DNA of 64,000 bases from Croceibacterium_A sp035555595. Its GTDB lineage: Bacteria > Pseudomonadota > Alphaproteobacteria > Sphingomonadales > Sphingomonadaceae. The notes beneath the pieces are model-generated. The model ran no database searches and was not told the DNA's origin. It worked only from the letters and a program-made list of their open reading frames with translations. Shown piece by piece: positions 1 to 8,647 of this stretch. The number at the start of each line of letters is the position of its first letter. The first letter of the stretch is position 1. The stretch lies in the NCBI GenBank assembly GCA_035555595.1, contig DATMGK010000085.1, forward strand, positions 1 to 64,000, read 5' to 3'. The position numbers and the translations under genes are program-made.

Positions 1-283
1 GAAGCCGCATTTGCAGCGCGTGCCATTACCTGTCCGACGATGCGGCCGGACTCCGCTATTCCCCAGCAACGCCATTCAGGCCCAGACAATCCCGCTGGAC
101 GGTTGGCACTTGTGATGGTATGAGAGGGCCGCTTAAAGCGAATACTGCCGTAAACTCAATACCTTGCCACGGTAGCCGGGTGCCCGTAGGGGTCACCAAG
201 CCTGTAGCAAGCGGTTCTACGACGGCATGCCCCCCGTCACGCGCGGGCGAATGGTCTTCCGATACCGTGTCAGTACATCGGGA
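1..283. other. No gene recognised at the left edge
   Basis: No reading frame here looks like a known protein. A short open frame on the minus strand runs off the left edge, but it has no convincing start codon or ribosome binding site and I cannot place its family. The stretch may hold the 3' side of a gene whose body lies outside the window. Confidence 0.3.
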
Positions 284-730
284 TCAGCGACCGGGCCTCT
301 GCTCCCCCGCCGCAACCTCGAATGCGAGTTCGGCATTTGCGAAAATCGTTGCCACGCGGGTAAAGGAACTGGCGAACAGGGCGGCCATATCGGCGTGAAC
401 GAGTTGCCGGGCGACTTCCTTTACGTCGGCTTCGCCCCGCTCGACGGCAGCCAGTGCGGTCGCGGCAAGGATCGCCTCGTGCTCAGTGATTTCCGGACGA
501 TCGAGAGCGCCAAAGCGCAGTGGAATCAGCGGGTTATTGCACAGCGTACGCATGGCTAGATGGAAATCATCAAGCGCAGCGTCCACCCTCATAGTAGAGA
601 AGGTTGCGTTGAGCGTATGGCAAACGCAACGGCCCTGCACAGCCGCCGCCACCCAATGGCGTGTCGCCCAGATCAGAAACCTCGCGCCCTCGCTCTGCCC
701 CTGCAGTGGCTGATCGACGAAACGATACAT
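284..730 (-). CDS. Conserved hypothetical protein, divergent from phoR
   Basis: A 148-residue protein without signal peptide or membrane segment. The N-terminal half carries a WATRHWV motif followed by two closely spaced cysteines (GRCVC), and the C-terminal half is predicted to be helical. The overall pattern resembles small conserved proteins of unknown function that I associate with sphingomonads; this is from memory and was not checked. It is transcribed divergently from phoR, with about 157 bases between the starts. The codon use looks like a real gene (GC-rich third positions). I assign no function. Confidence 0.55.
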   Translation of the reverse strand: MYRFVDQPLQGQSEGARFLIWATRHWVAAAVQGRCVCHTLNATFSTMRVDAALDDFHLAMRTLCNNPLIPLRFGALDRPEITEHEAILAATALAAVERGEADVKEVARQLVHADMAALFASSFTRVATIFANAELAFEVAAGEQRPGR

Positions 731-855
731 CTATGATCCCTTCACATGCGCCAATACGGGGCCTTCGGGATTCATAGCGGCACGCTAATGCGAGTCAATC
801 GCATTGCGCAAAGGTATAAGGCAGATGCACAACGTGCCCACAATCTTGCTGGAAC

Positions 856-873
856 CTGTCACAAACCGTCCCT
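856..873 (+). promoter_or_regulatory. Possible Pho box upstream of phoR
   Basis: CTGTCACAAACCGTCCCT resembles the PhoB-binding direct repeat (CTGTCAT, four bases, CTGTCAT), but the second half is shifted by one base. It lies only 14 bases before the assigned phoR ATG, which is close for an activator site. Either it is a chance match, or phoR starts further downstream. Confidence 0.35.
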
Positions 874-887
874 AATGCGGGCATCCG

Positions 888-2069
888 ATGAAGCAGAGGC
901 GCTACATTCCCGTCGCAGGCGTAGTCATCGCCCTTGCCACCGGAGCGGTGATGCTTTTCGCCAGCGTCGATCCCTTGCTGGTCATCGCGACATCCATAAT
1001 CTGGATTGGCTCTTTCTGGCTGGCAGCCCCTCCCCCGGCACCGGAAGCGGCACGCCCGGTTGAAGGCATGCAGCTTACCACCAGCGGCGTCAGGGATCTG
1101 ATCGAGCATTCGGGCTTGCCGATGGTCATGCTCGACGGAAACCGGATCATCATCGCCAATCTGGCGGCGCGGGAGGTGATGGGGGGCCATCTGCTTGGGC
1201 AGGATGCACGCGTGGCCTTCCGCCACCCGGCAGCCGTAGAACTCCTTTCTCGCCCGGAGGGTGGCAGCGAGACGGTTCACGGCCTTACCGGCCCGGGCAG
1301 CAACTGGCAGGTGAGCCGGCAGCCGATCGACGAACGATACAGCCTTATCGAACTGCTCAACCGCACGGCAGAGGCGGACATCAGCCGCGCTCATACGGAT
1401 TTCGTAGCCAACGCCAGCCACGAGTTGCGGACGCCGCTGGCCTCCATCATCGGCTACATGGAAACCCTGGTCGATGCGAAGTCGGGTATCGACCCGGAAC
1501 GCGCAGACCGGTTTCATACGATTGTCTTGAGAGAAGCGCGGCGATTGCAGGCCCTGGTGAGCGACCTGATGTCGCTATCGCGCGTGGAGGCCGAAAAGCA
1601 CGATCAGCCGCGCGAGAAAGTCGATCTGATCCCGCTGGTGCAGCAGGCCGCGCGCGATGGCGCGACGCCGGAGCGGCAGGACCGGCTGGAATTTGCGTTC
1701 CCATCGGAAAAACTTGTCGTGCGCGGGGACCGGAATCAGTTGGAGCAACTTGTCCGCAATCTGGTGGAAAATGCCTTCAAGTATGGCGCGCCCGATACCC
1801 CGGTAACCGTGACTCTGGATCGCGGCGAGCGGAACACGGCGGTTCTTACTGTGCGCGATCGCGGAGAAGGTATCGCGCCCGAACATATTCCGCACCTGAC
1901 CCGGCGTTTCTATCGCACCGATCCCGGCCGCAGCCGCGCCGCCGGGGGCACCGGGCTGGGTCTCGCGATCGTCAAGCACATCGTGGAACGCCACCGGGGG
2001 CGGCTGGATATCGCCAGCAAGCTGGGCGATGGCACCAGCGTCACGGTCGCCCTGCCGCTGGCTGAGTGA
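888..2069 (+). CDS. phoR: Phosphate regulon sensor histidine kinase PhoR
   Basis: This 393-residue membrane kinase is predicted to phosphorylate PhoB when phosphate is scarce. Two hydrophobic segments occupy roughly residues 8-26 and 30-47. A PAS-like region follows (about 65-160), then a HisKA domain with the motif NASHELRTPL and phospho-acceptor His178, and a C-terminal ATPase domain with N box NLVENAFKYG, G1 box DRGEGIAP and G2 box GGTGLGLAIV. The length and the short N-terminal membrane part fit PhoR. It heads the pho/pst locus, whose last gene is its partner phoB, about 6.6 kb away. The ATG at 888 has no clear ribosome binding site and a Pho-box-like sequence sits just before it, so the start is somewhat uncertain; the function is not. 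Confidence 0.9.
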   Translation: MKQRRYIPVAGVVIALATGAVMLFASVDPLLVIATSIIWIGSFWLAAPPPAPEAARPVEGMQLTTSGVRDLIEHSGLPMVMLDGNRIIIANLAAREVMGGHLLGQDARVAFRHPAAVELLSRPEGGSETVHGLTGPGSNWQVSRQPIDERYSLIELLNRTAEADISRAHTDFVANASHELRTPLASIIGYMETLVDAKSGIDPERADRFHTIVLREARRLQALVSDLMSLSRVEAEKHDQPREKVDLIPLVQQAARDGATPERQDRLEFAFPSEKLVVRGDRNQLEQLVRNLVENAFKYGAPDTPVTVTLDRGERNTAVLTVRDRGEGIAPEHIPHLTRRFYRTDPGRSRAAGGTGLGLAIVKHIVERHRGRLDIASKLGDGTSVTVALPLAE

Positions 2070-2093
2070 CGGGCACGACCATAAAAAGCACGG

Positions 2094-2111
2094 CTGTCAT
2101 AGGAACGTAAT
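2094..2111 (+). promoter_or_regulatory. Pho box upstream of the phosphate-selective porin
   Basis: CTGTCATAGGAACGTAAT has one perfect half-site (CTGTCAT), a four-base spacer and a degenerate second half (ACGTAAT), as expected for a PhoB-binding direct repeat. It ends 46 bases before the porin ATG, leaving room for a -10 element and leader. The same architecture recurs before pstS. Confidence 0.65.
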
Positions 2112-2157
2112 AATCCGAACATAGCGCGGACACTGTTCTGCAACAGAAGTGCAACGA

Positions 2158-3357
2158 ATGATCCGCCCCTCCACCTTGGCCCCTCTGATTTCGCTGGCGC
2201 TATTCGCTGCATCGGGCCCTGTGTGGGCGCAGAGCGAATCGGCCACAAATCACGCAGCATCGGAGCCAGAGGACGACAACTGGTCGATAACGCCGCGTGG
2301 CCGCCTGCAAGTCGATATGGGTGATATTGACGTGCCCGTCGGGGTTCAGGGCGATGGTTTTGGAACGGAAGTGGAGATTCGCCGTGCCTATCTGGGCGTG
2401 GACGGGAAGCTTCCCGGCGGCTTCGGCTTTCGGGCGGAAGCGGACTTCGCAGGTTCCTCCGTCCAGGCAACCGACCTCTATCTGACCTACAAGGCGTCCG
2501 ACGCGTTGACGCTGACGCTGGGGCAGCACAAGCCGTTCTACGGACTTGAGGATCAGACCAGCGATCTGTTCACCTCGATGCTGGAAAGAGCAGCCTTTAC
2601 CTCTGCTTTCGGCTTTCAACGACGGATCGGGTTCAGCGGCACCTATTCAGCCGATTCGCTGCTGGTGCAGATGGGCGCCTTTACCGTTCATTCGTCTGAA
2701 CTTGACGAAGACACCGCCAGTTTCGGGTTCGACGGACGGGTGGTGATCAGCCCGCGAGTTGGCCCGGGCATCCTGCATGTGGCGGGTTCCGCTCACTCGC
2801 GCGATATGGGCGATGGCATCGGCTCTGTCCGTTACCGGGCACGCCCTTTCTCTCATACCGCCGATACCCGGCTGATCGATACCGGTGCGATCGCGGCCAG
2901 CGGGGAACGCAGCTTCGGTGTGGAATTGGCCTATATCGTGGGGCCGTTCCACGCCACCGCCGAAGGCCATCGGATAACACCGTTGCGGCCCGGACTGCCC
3001 AACCCGAATTTCTACGGCGGCTATGCCGAAGTAGGCATGCTTGTGACGCCGGGCGACACGGCAGCCTATAAAAACGGTGTCTACGATCGCATTCGCCCCG
3101 CCCACCCCGTCACGGAAGGGGGCATTGGCGCCATCCAGATCAACCTGAGATATGACAGGCTGGATCTCAACGATGGGCTGGTCACCGGCGGGCAGCAGGA
3201 GGCGCTGGGGCTTTCCGCCATCTGGATTCCCGTCAGTTCCGCCCGGTTGCAGGCCAATTATGGCCGGCTGTGGATTTCAGACGCGCCGGTAATGAACGGA
3301 ACGAGCGCGAATTACTCTGTGAATACAATGGGCCTGCGCGCCCAGTTCGATTTCTGA
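2158..3357 (+). CDS. Phosphate-selective porin (OprO/OprP family)
   Basis: An outer-membrane beta-barrel predicted to let phosphate or polyphosphate cross the outer membrane. From the ATG at 2158 it is 399 residues, with a signal peptide ending near PVWAQ. The mature protein begins with a short charged linker, then ITPRGRLQVDMGDI, and continues as amphipathic strands rich in Gly, Tyr and Phe, ending in Phe (AQFDF) as barrel proteins do. GFRAEADFAG and LTLGQHKPFYGLEDQTS match the porin O/P family. A GTG nine bases upstream is possible but adds nothing. The place between phoR and pstS and the Pho box ahead of it support a phosphate-starvation role; substrate preference is inferred from context. 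Confidence 0.85.
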   Translation: MIRPSTLAPLISLALFAASGPVWAQSESATNHAASEPEDDNWSITPRGRLQVDMGDIDVPVGVQGDGFGTEVEIRRAYLGVDGKLPGGFGFRAEADFAGSSVQATDLYLTYKASDALTLTLGQHKPFYGLEDQTSDLFTSMLERAAFTSAFGFQRRIGFSGTYSADSLLVQMGAFTVHSSELDEDTASFGFDGRVVISPRVGPGILHVAGSAHSRDMGDGIGSVRYRARPFSHTADTRLIDTGAIAASGERSFGVELAYIVGPFHATAEGHRITPLRPGLPNPNFYGGYAEVGMLVTPGDTAAYKNGVYDRIRPAHPVTEGGIGAIQINLRYDRLDLNDGLVTGGQQEALGLSAIWIPVSSARLQANYGRLWISDAPVMNGTSANYSVNTMGLRAQFDF

Positions 3358-3392
3358 CCATGCAGAAGATGTGTCCACGCCATGTCGGAAAT

Positions 3393-3410
3393 CTGTCGTC
3401 AGTCCGTAAC
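3393..3410 (+). promoter_or_regulatory. Pho box upstream of pstS
   Basis: CTGTCGTCAGTCCGTAAC shows two half-sites (CTGTCGT and CCGTAAC) separated by four bases. Ten bases after the box lies TAGCAA, a plausible -10 element, as in PhoB-activated promoters where the box replaces the -35. The pstS ATG is 42 bases downstream of the box. Confidence 0.65.
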
Positions 3411-3452
3411 ACTCTGTGCCTAGCAAAATTGGCATTCTTCAGGGGAAGTACC

Positions 3453-4493
3453 ATGAAATCGATTTTGCAAACCTCGATCGCTGCCCTCTGCGTGGCATCG
3501 CTGGCAGCCTGCGGCTCGGGCGGTTCGCAAACGCGCAATTCGGTTCGCGCGGTTGGATCGTCCACCGTCTATCCATTCGCCACCAAGGTGGCTGAAGGCT
3601 TCGCCCGGTCCAATCCCGATTTCTCTTCCCCGATCATCGAAGCCACGGGCAGCGGCGCCGGTATCCAGCTTTTCTGCGCGGGCGTAGGAGCGGACAAGCC
3701 TGACATCGCCAACGCTTCGCGCCGGATGAAGGCCAGCGAGTTCGAGACCTGCCAGAAGAACGGCGTGACCGAGATCACCGAAATCCAGGTCGGCCTCGAC
3801 GGTATCGCCTTCGCCTCTGCCCGCGGCGGTCTGAAGCTGAACCTGACGCCGGAGATCGTCTATCGCGCCCTTGCTGCGAAGCCGTTCGGTAAGGATCAGA
3901 CGGCCAAGACCTGGCGCGATGTCGATGCGTCGCTGCCGAATGTGCCCATTCTGGTCTATGGCCCGCCGTCCACTTCCGGCACGCGCGATGCGCTGAAGGA
4001 ACTGATCCTGATCCCCGGCTGCGATACCAATGCCGAGATGAAAGCCCTGAAGGATACCAACAAGGACGAACACGAACGTGTTTGCACAGAGCTGCGCGGC
4101 GACGGGGCCTATGTCGATCAGGGAGAGCAGGACAACCTGATCGTCCAGAAGATCGAGAGCAACCCCAACGCGGCAGGTGTGTTCGGATACTCCTACCTTG
4201 AGGAAAACCTCGACAAGGTGCAGGGCCTGACCATGAACGGGGTCGATCCGACTTACGAGAACATCGCCAGCTTCCGCTATCCCGGTGCCCGCCCGCTCTA
4301 CATCTACGTCAAGAACGCCCATCTGGATGCGATCCGCGGCTTGCGCGAATACATCGCGGAGTGGGCGAAATCGTGGAGTGTCGATGGCCCGCTGGCTGAA
4401 ATCGGGCTGGTCGCCAGCCCGCCGGAGGTAATGGCCAAAAATGCGGCGCTGGCGAAAGACTTCACGCCGCTTCAGGCTTCCGAGCTGAACTAG
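3453..4493 (+). CDS. pstS: Phosphate ABC transporter substrate-binding lipoprotein PstS
   Basis: Periplasmic phosphate-binding component of the high-affinity Pst importer. The chosen ATG at 3453 follows AGGGGAAGT and yields 346 residues; an upstream in-frame start at 3270 would overlap the porin and destroy the signal sequence. The N-terminus is a lipoprotein signal with lipobox LAAC, so the protein is predicted to be membrane-anchored. The motifs RAVGSSTVYPFATKVAEGF, ATGSGAGIQLFCAG and YGPPSTSGTRDALKEL are typical phosphate-binding loops of PstS. pstC follows after 19 bases. Confidence 0.93.
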   Translation: MKSILQTSIAALCVASLAACGSGGSQTRNSVRAVGSSTVYPFATKVAEGFARSNPDFSSPIIEATGSGAGIQLFCAGVGADKPDIANASRRMKASEFETCQKNGVTEITEIQVGLDGIAFASARGGLKLNLTPEIVYRALAAKPFGKDQTAKTWRDVDASLPNVPILVYGPPSTSGTRDALKELILIPGCDTNAEMKALKDTNKDEHERVCTELRGDGAYVDQGEQDNLIVQKIESNPNAAGVFGYSYLEENLDKVQGLTMNGVDPTYENIASFRYPGARPLYIYVKNAHLDAIRGLREYIAEWAKSWSVDGPLAEIGLVASPPEVMAKNAALAKDFTPLQASELN

Positions 4494-4512
4494 GCCCGGC
4501 GCAGAATTCGAC

Positions 4513-5898
4513 ATGTCGCCTGCTCTCCTCCTGCTGCTGGCTTTGGGGTTCGGCCTTGCCGGATGGCTTGCCGCGCGCGCCCGCGCGTGGAGCTTCCGCC
4601 GGGCCGCTCCCCAATCCCGGCTGGCCGCGCTGCCGGTTTATCACGCGTGGTATGTCGCGCTGTGGATCGGCGTACCGGTGGTGCTTTTCGCCCTGATATG
4701 GGGTGGAATTGCGCCACAACTGATCATCCAGTTCGTGCTGTCAGACCCGGCCTCGGCCAATCTGCCCGCATTTGGGATGCAGCGCGAAACCCTGCTGGCG
4801 GAAGCCCGCGCGGTCGCGACGGGTGCGGCGCCAGCAGTTTTCAACCAGGCAGCCAGCGCACTGGTGGAGCCGTTCCGGGAGGCGATCAGCCGTTACAACC
4901 TGATCGGCGCGGGCGTGACCCTGCTGATCGGCTTCGTGGCTGGAAGCTGGGCCTTTCTGCGCCTGAAGCCCGATTTCACCGCCCGCACGCGGGTGGAACG
5001 CGCTGTGATGGCCCTGCTGCTGCTGGCATCGCTGGTGGCGATCCTGACCACGCTGGGCATCTTCGGCAGCCTGGTGTTCGAAACCGTGCGCTTCTTCGGC
5101 ATGGTCAGCCCTGTCGACTTCCTGTTCGGAACGCATTGGGGACCGGACCCGATGAGTTCGGCCACCAATCCCGATCCATCGCGTTATGGCGCGCTGCCGC
5201 TGTTCTGGGGCACGATCTTCATCGGCGCGATCATTGCGATGATCGTGGCGATCCCGCTGGGCCTGATGAGCGCGGTCTATCTGACGCAATACGCCAGCCC
5301 GACGTGGCGCAAGTGGCTGAAGCCCACGCTGGAAATCCTCGCGGGTGTGCCCACCGTGGTTTACGGATATTTCGCCGCGCTCACCGTTGCGCCGCTCGTG
5401 CGCGAATTCGGCCAGTCCATCGGCATCGCCAACGCATCCAGCGAAAGCGCGCTGGCCGCGGGTCTGGTGATGGGCGTTATGATCATCCCGTTCGTGTCAT
5501 CCATGGCTGACGATTCCATCGCCGCCGTGCCGCAGGCCATGCGCGACGGCAGCCTGGCCATGGGTGCGACCACCAATGAAACGATCCGCCGGGTGCTGAT
5601 CCCGGCCGCGCTTCCGGGCATCGTCGCGGGCGTGATGCTGGCCATCAGCCGCGCCATTGGCGAAACGATGATCGTGGTAATGGCGGCGGGCGCGGCGGCC
5701 AATCTTTCCGCCAACCCATTCGAAGCCATGACGACGGTGACTTTCCAGATCGTCGCCATGCTGACCGGTGAAGGCAGCTTCGACCACCCTGCGACGCTCA
5801 GCGCCTTTGCGCTCGGCTTCGTGCTTTTCCTCGTGACGCTGGCGCTGAATTTCATCGCGCTGCGCGTCGTAAAGCGGTTCCGCGAAGCCTATGAGTGA
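4513..5898 (+). CDS. pstC: Phosphate ABC transporter permease PstC (long form)
   Basis: Inner-membrane permease subunit of the Pst importer. At 461 residues it is longer than the E. coli protein (about 320) because of an N-terminal extension with two hydrophobic segments, as seen in many alphaproteobacteria. The C-terminal part (from about residue 230) is a standard binding-protein-dependent permease domain. The ATPase-coupling EAA-like loop is visible as DGSLAMGATTNETIRRVLIPAALPGI. Its stop overlaps the pstA start by eight bases, which implies translational coupling. Confidence 0.93.
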   Translation: MSPALLLLLALGFGLAGWLAARARAWSFRRAAPQSRLAALPVYHAWYVALWIGVPVVLFALIWGGIAPQLIIQFVLSDPASANLPAFGMQRETLLAEARAVATGAAPAVFNQAASALVEPFREAISRYNLIGAGVTLLIGFVAGSWAFLRLKPDFTARTRVERAVMALLLLASLVAILTTLGIFGSLVFETVRFFGMVSPVDFLFGTHWGPDPMSSATNPDPSRYGALPLFWGTIFIGAIIAMIVAIPLGLMSAVYLTQYASPTWRKWLKPTLEILAGVPTVVYGYFAALTVAPLVREFGQSIGIANASSESALAAGLVMGVMIIPFVSSMADDSIAAVPQAMRDGSLAMGATTNETIRRVLIPAALPGIVAGVMLAISRAIGETMIVVMAAGAAANLSANPFEAMTTVTFQIVAMLTGEGSFDHPATLSAFALGFVLFLVTLALNFIALRVVKRFREAYE

Positions 5899-7138
5899 CA
5901 TCGCCCCCACCCGCACCCCGGCCTTCGAGGCGCGGCTGAAGAAGCGCTATGCCGCAGAGCGTCGCTTCCGGCTGGCTGGCCTTTCCGCGATCCTGTTCTC
6001 GGTGGCGATGCTGGCTATCCTGCTGGTGTCGATGACGGTGAACGGTATCGGCGGCTTCCAGCGCGCGACGCTGAAAGTGCCGGTCGATTTCACATCGGTC
6101 GCGCTGACGGTTCCGCAGGGATTGCCCGACAACGCGGCCGTGGCTCGCTCTCTCGAAAGCCAGGGCCTGCCCGATCTGATCGGCTTCAGCGCCGAACAGG
6201 CATTGGGCGCGGATGCAGCAAAGCAGCTTGACCCCTATGCTTGGCGCACGGTGGCTGAGGCCATTGCTGACGATCCCGGCCTGCTGCGCGGGAAAGCCGA
6301 ATTTGCCCTGCCCGCCAGCAAGAACCTCGCCAATGCCTTCCGGGGTGACGGACAGGTGCAGTTGCAGCCGCTGGCACAGCGCCTCGCCGCAGAGGGCACG
6401 CTGCGCGACAGCCTGGACCTGGGCTTCCTGACCCGGTCCGACGCCACCGATCCGCAGCAGGTGGGCATCTGGGGTGCGCTCAAGGGTTCCATGCTGACCA
6501 TGCTGGTCACGCTGGTGCTGGCTTTCCCCATCGGGGTCTTCGCCGCCCTCTATCTGGAGGAATACGCGCCGAAGAACCGCTGGACCGACGTGATCGAGGT
6601 GTCGATCAACAACCTCGCGGCCGTCCCTTCGATCATTTTCGGCCTGCTGGGGCTGGCGGTGTTCCTGACCCTGTTCCCGCACATGCGTTCCGCGCCGTTG
6701 ATCGGCGGTATGACGCTGGCCTTGATGACAATGCCGGTGATCGTGATTTCCGGCCGCAACGCCATCAAGGCTGTGCCGCCTTCAATCCGGGACGGGGCCA
6801 TGGCGCTGGGCGCATCGCCGGTGCAGGTGGTGTTCCACCATGTGCTGCCGCTGGCCCTGCCCGGCATCCTGACCGGCACCATCATCGGCATGGCCCGCGC
6901 GCTGGGTGAAACCGCGCCGCTGCTGATGATCGGCATGCGCGCCTTCGTGGCCACGCCGCCAGACGGGTTCACATCACCGGCCACCGTGCTGCCGGTGCAG
7001 ATCTTCCTGTGGTCCGACCAGATCGACCGTGGCTTCGTGGAACGCACGAGCGCGGCGATCATCGTGCTGCTGGCATTCCTTATGGTGATGAACGGAATCG
7101 CCATCTACCTCCGCAACCGGTTCGAGAAGAAATGGTGA
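5891..7138 (+). CDS. pstA: Phosphate ABC transporter permease PstA (long form)
   Basis: Second permease of the Pst importer, 415 residues. A cytoplasmic N-terminus and one membrane segment (about residues 28-48) are followed by a periplasmic insertion of roughly 150 residues, typical of the long alphaproteobacterial PstA, and then the permease domain. The coupling loop reads IRDGAMALGASPVQVVFHHVLPLALPGI. The start overlaps pstC and the end overlaps pstB, so pstC-pstA-pstB are read as one coupled unit. Confidence 0.93.
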   Translation: MSDIAPTRTPAFEARLKKRYAAERRFRLAGLSAILFSVAMLAILLVSMTVNGIGGFQRATLKVPVDFTSVALTVPQGLPDNAAVARSLESQGLPDLIGFSAEQALGADAAKQLDPYAWRTVAEAIADDPGLLRGKAEFALPASKNLANAFRGDGQVQLQPLAQRLAAEGTLRDSLDLGFLTRSDATDPQQVGIWGALKGSMLTMLVTLVLAFPIGVFAALYLEEYAPKNRWTDVIEVSINNLAAVPSIIFGLLGLAVFLTLFPHMRSAPLIGGMTLALMTMPVIVISGRNAIKAVPPSIRDGAMALGASPVQVVFHHVLPLALPGILTGTIIGMARALGETAPLLMIGMRAFVATPPDGFTSPATVLPVQIFLWSDQIDRGFVERTSAAIIVLLAFLMVMNGIAIYLRNRFEKKW

Positions 7139-7914
7139 CCGACCTGACTGACGAAACCTCGCCCAAGATGCGCGCCCGCGATGTCTCCATCTTCTATGGG
7201 GAAAAGCAGGCCGTGGATTCGGTATCCATCGATATCCAGACGGAATACGTGACGGCCTTCATCGGCCCGTCCGGATGCGGCAAGTCCACGTTCCTGCGTG
7301 CCCTGAACCGCATGAACGACACGATCGCGAGTGCGCGGGTCGAAGGGCTGATCGAGCTGGACGGAGACGACATCTATCGTTCCAGCATGGACGTGGTGCA
7401 GTTACGCGCCCGCGTGGGCATGGTGTTCCAGAAGCCCAACCCGTTCCCCAAATCCATCTATGAAAACATCGCCTATGGGCCGCGTATTCATGGACTGGCC
7501 GAAACGCGCGCGGATCTGGATACGGTGGTGGAGAAATCCCTGCGGCGGGCCGGTTTGTGGGACGAAGTGAAGGATCGGCTGAGCGATTCCGGCACGGCAC
7601 TGTCAGGCGGCCAGCAGCAGCGGCTGTGCATCGCCCGCGCGATCGCCGTGGACCCCGAAGTGATCCTGATGGATGAACCCTGCTCCGCGCTGGACCCGAT
7701 TGCCACCGCCCGTATCGAGGAACTGATCGACGATCTGCGGGGCCGTTACGCCATCGTGATCGTTACCCATTCGATGCAGCAGGCGGCGCGCGTTTCGCAG
7801 CGCACGGCCTTCTTCCACCTCGGCAAGATGGTGGAATACGGCCATACGCCCGATATTTTCACCAATCCGCGCGAGGAGCGCACCAAGGATTACATCACAG
7901 GACGGTACGGCTGA
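7132..7914 (+). CDS. pstB: Phosphate ABC transporter ATP-binding protein PstB
   Basis: ATPase that powers phosphate import. I start it at the ATG of ATGGTGA, which overlaps the pstA stop; this gives 260 residues, the usual PstB length, whereas the longer frame from 7009 lies inside pstA. The Walker A motif GPSGCGKST, Q-loop FQKPNPFPKSIYENIAYG, signature LSGGQQQRLCIARA and Walker B VILMDEPCSALDP are all present. It overlaps phoU by one base (TGATG). Confidence 0.95.
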   Translation: MVTDLTDETSPKMRARDVSIFYGEKQAVDSVSIDIQTEYVTAFIGPSGCGKSTFLRALNRMNDTIASARVEGLIELDGDDIYRSSMDVVQLRARVGMVFQKPNPFPKSIYENIAYGPRIHGLAETRADLDTVVEKSLRRAGLWDEVKDRLSDSGTALSGGQQQRLCIARAIAVDPEVILMDEPCSALDPIATARIEELIDDLRGRYAIVIVTHSMQQAARVSQRTAFFHLGKMVEYGHTPDIFTNPREERTKDYITGRYG

Positions 7915-8585
7915 TGAGCACCGAGCACACCGTAAAGGCTTTCGACGAGGACATCACCCGCCTGCGCGGGCTGGTCGCCGAAATGGGCGGTCTTGCCGAA
8001 GTGGCCATCAGCGAAGCGATGCAGGCGCTTGTCACTGGTGACGAGGAACTGGCCAAGGCCGTTGTCGCCCGCGACAAGAAGCTGGACGCGCTGGAAAGCG
8101 AAGTAGACGCCATGGCGATCCGCACCATCGCACTGCGCGCGCCGATGGCCGACGACCTGCGCGAGATCATCGCCGCACTGAAGATTGGCGGCGTGCTGGA
8201 GCGGATCGGCGATTATGCCAAGAACATCGCCAAGCGCGCCACGCGGATCGAGGGGCGCAGCCGGTTCGAGCCGCTGACCCTGCTCCCCGCGATGGGTGAA
8301 ATCGCCGCAGGCATGGTGCATGACGTGCTGACCGCCTTCGCGGCCCGCGATCCGGTTCTGGCCCGCGAAGTGATCGAGCGCGATCACAAGGTCGATGCGT
8401 TCTACGAAAGCCTGTTCCGCAATTTCGTGAGCTATATGGTCGAAAACCCGGCCACGATCAGCAGCGCGGCACAATTGCTGTTCGTTGCCCGTAATCTGGA
8501 GCGCATCGGCGACCATGCGACCAATGTGGCCGAAATGGTCCACTTCGCCGCGGTCGGCACTTATCCGGAAGATATCGAGCGTTGA
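7914..8585 (+). CDS. phoU: Phosphate signalling protein PhoU
   Basis: All-helical negative regulator that connects the Pst transporter to PhoR. It is 223 residues and holds two PhoU repeats: one near residues 20-105 with the AIRTIALRAPMADDLREI region, and one near 120-210 containing ERIGDHATNVAEM. The start codon overlaps the pstB stop, and phoB follows after about 60 bases. Confidence 0.93.
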   Translation: MSTEHTVKAFDEDITRLRGLVAEMGGLAEVAISEAMQALVTGDEELAKAVVARDKKLDALESEVDAMAIRTIALRAPMADDLREIIAALKIGGVLERIGDYAKNIAKRATRIEGRSRFEPLTLLPAMGEIAAGMVHDVLTAFAARDPVLAREVIERDHKVDAFYESLFRNFVSYMVENPATISSAAQLLFVARNLERIGDHATNVAEMVHFAAVGTYPEDIER

Positions 8586-8592
8586 CACATCT

Positions 8593-8610
8593 TTGTCGCA
8601 AAATTGAAAT
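8593..8610 (+). promoter_or_regulatory. Possible Pho box upstream of phoB
   Basis: TTGTCGCAAAATTGAAAT has two degenerate half-sites separated by four bases, in the same geometry as the pstS box. It lies in the only real gap of the downstream part of the locus, 37 bases before the phoB ATG. The match is weaker than for the porin and pstS. Confidence 0.35.
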
Positions 8611-8647
8611 ATGACAGTGCTTAGGCGGAGATGAAGGAGACACATCC

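Noticed and set aside
1..158. Open frame on the minus strand running off the left edge
   Set aside because: No start codon with a ribosome site and no recognisable motif; too little sequence to call a partial gene.
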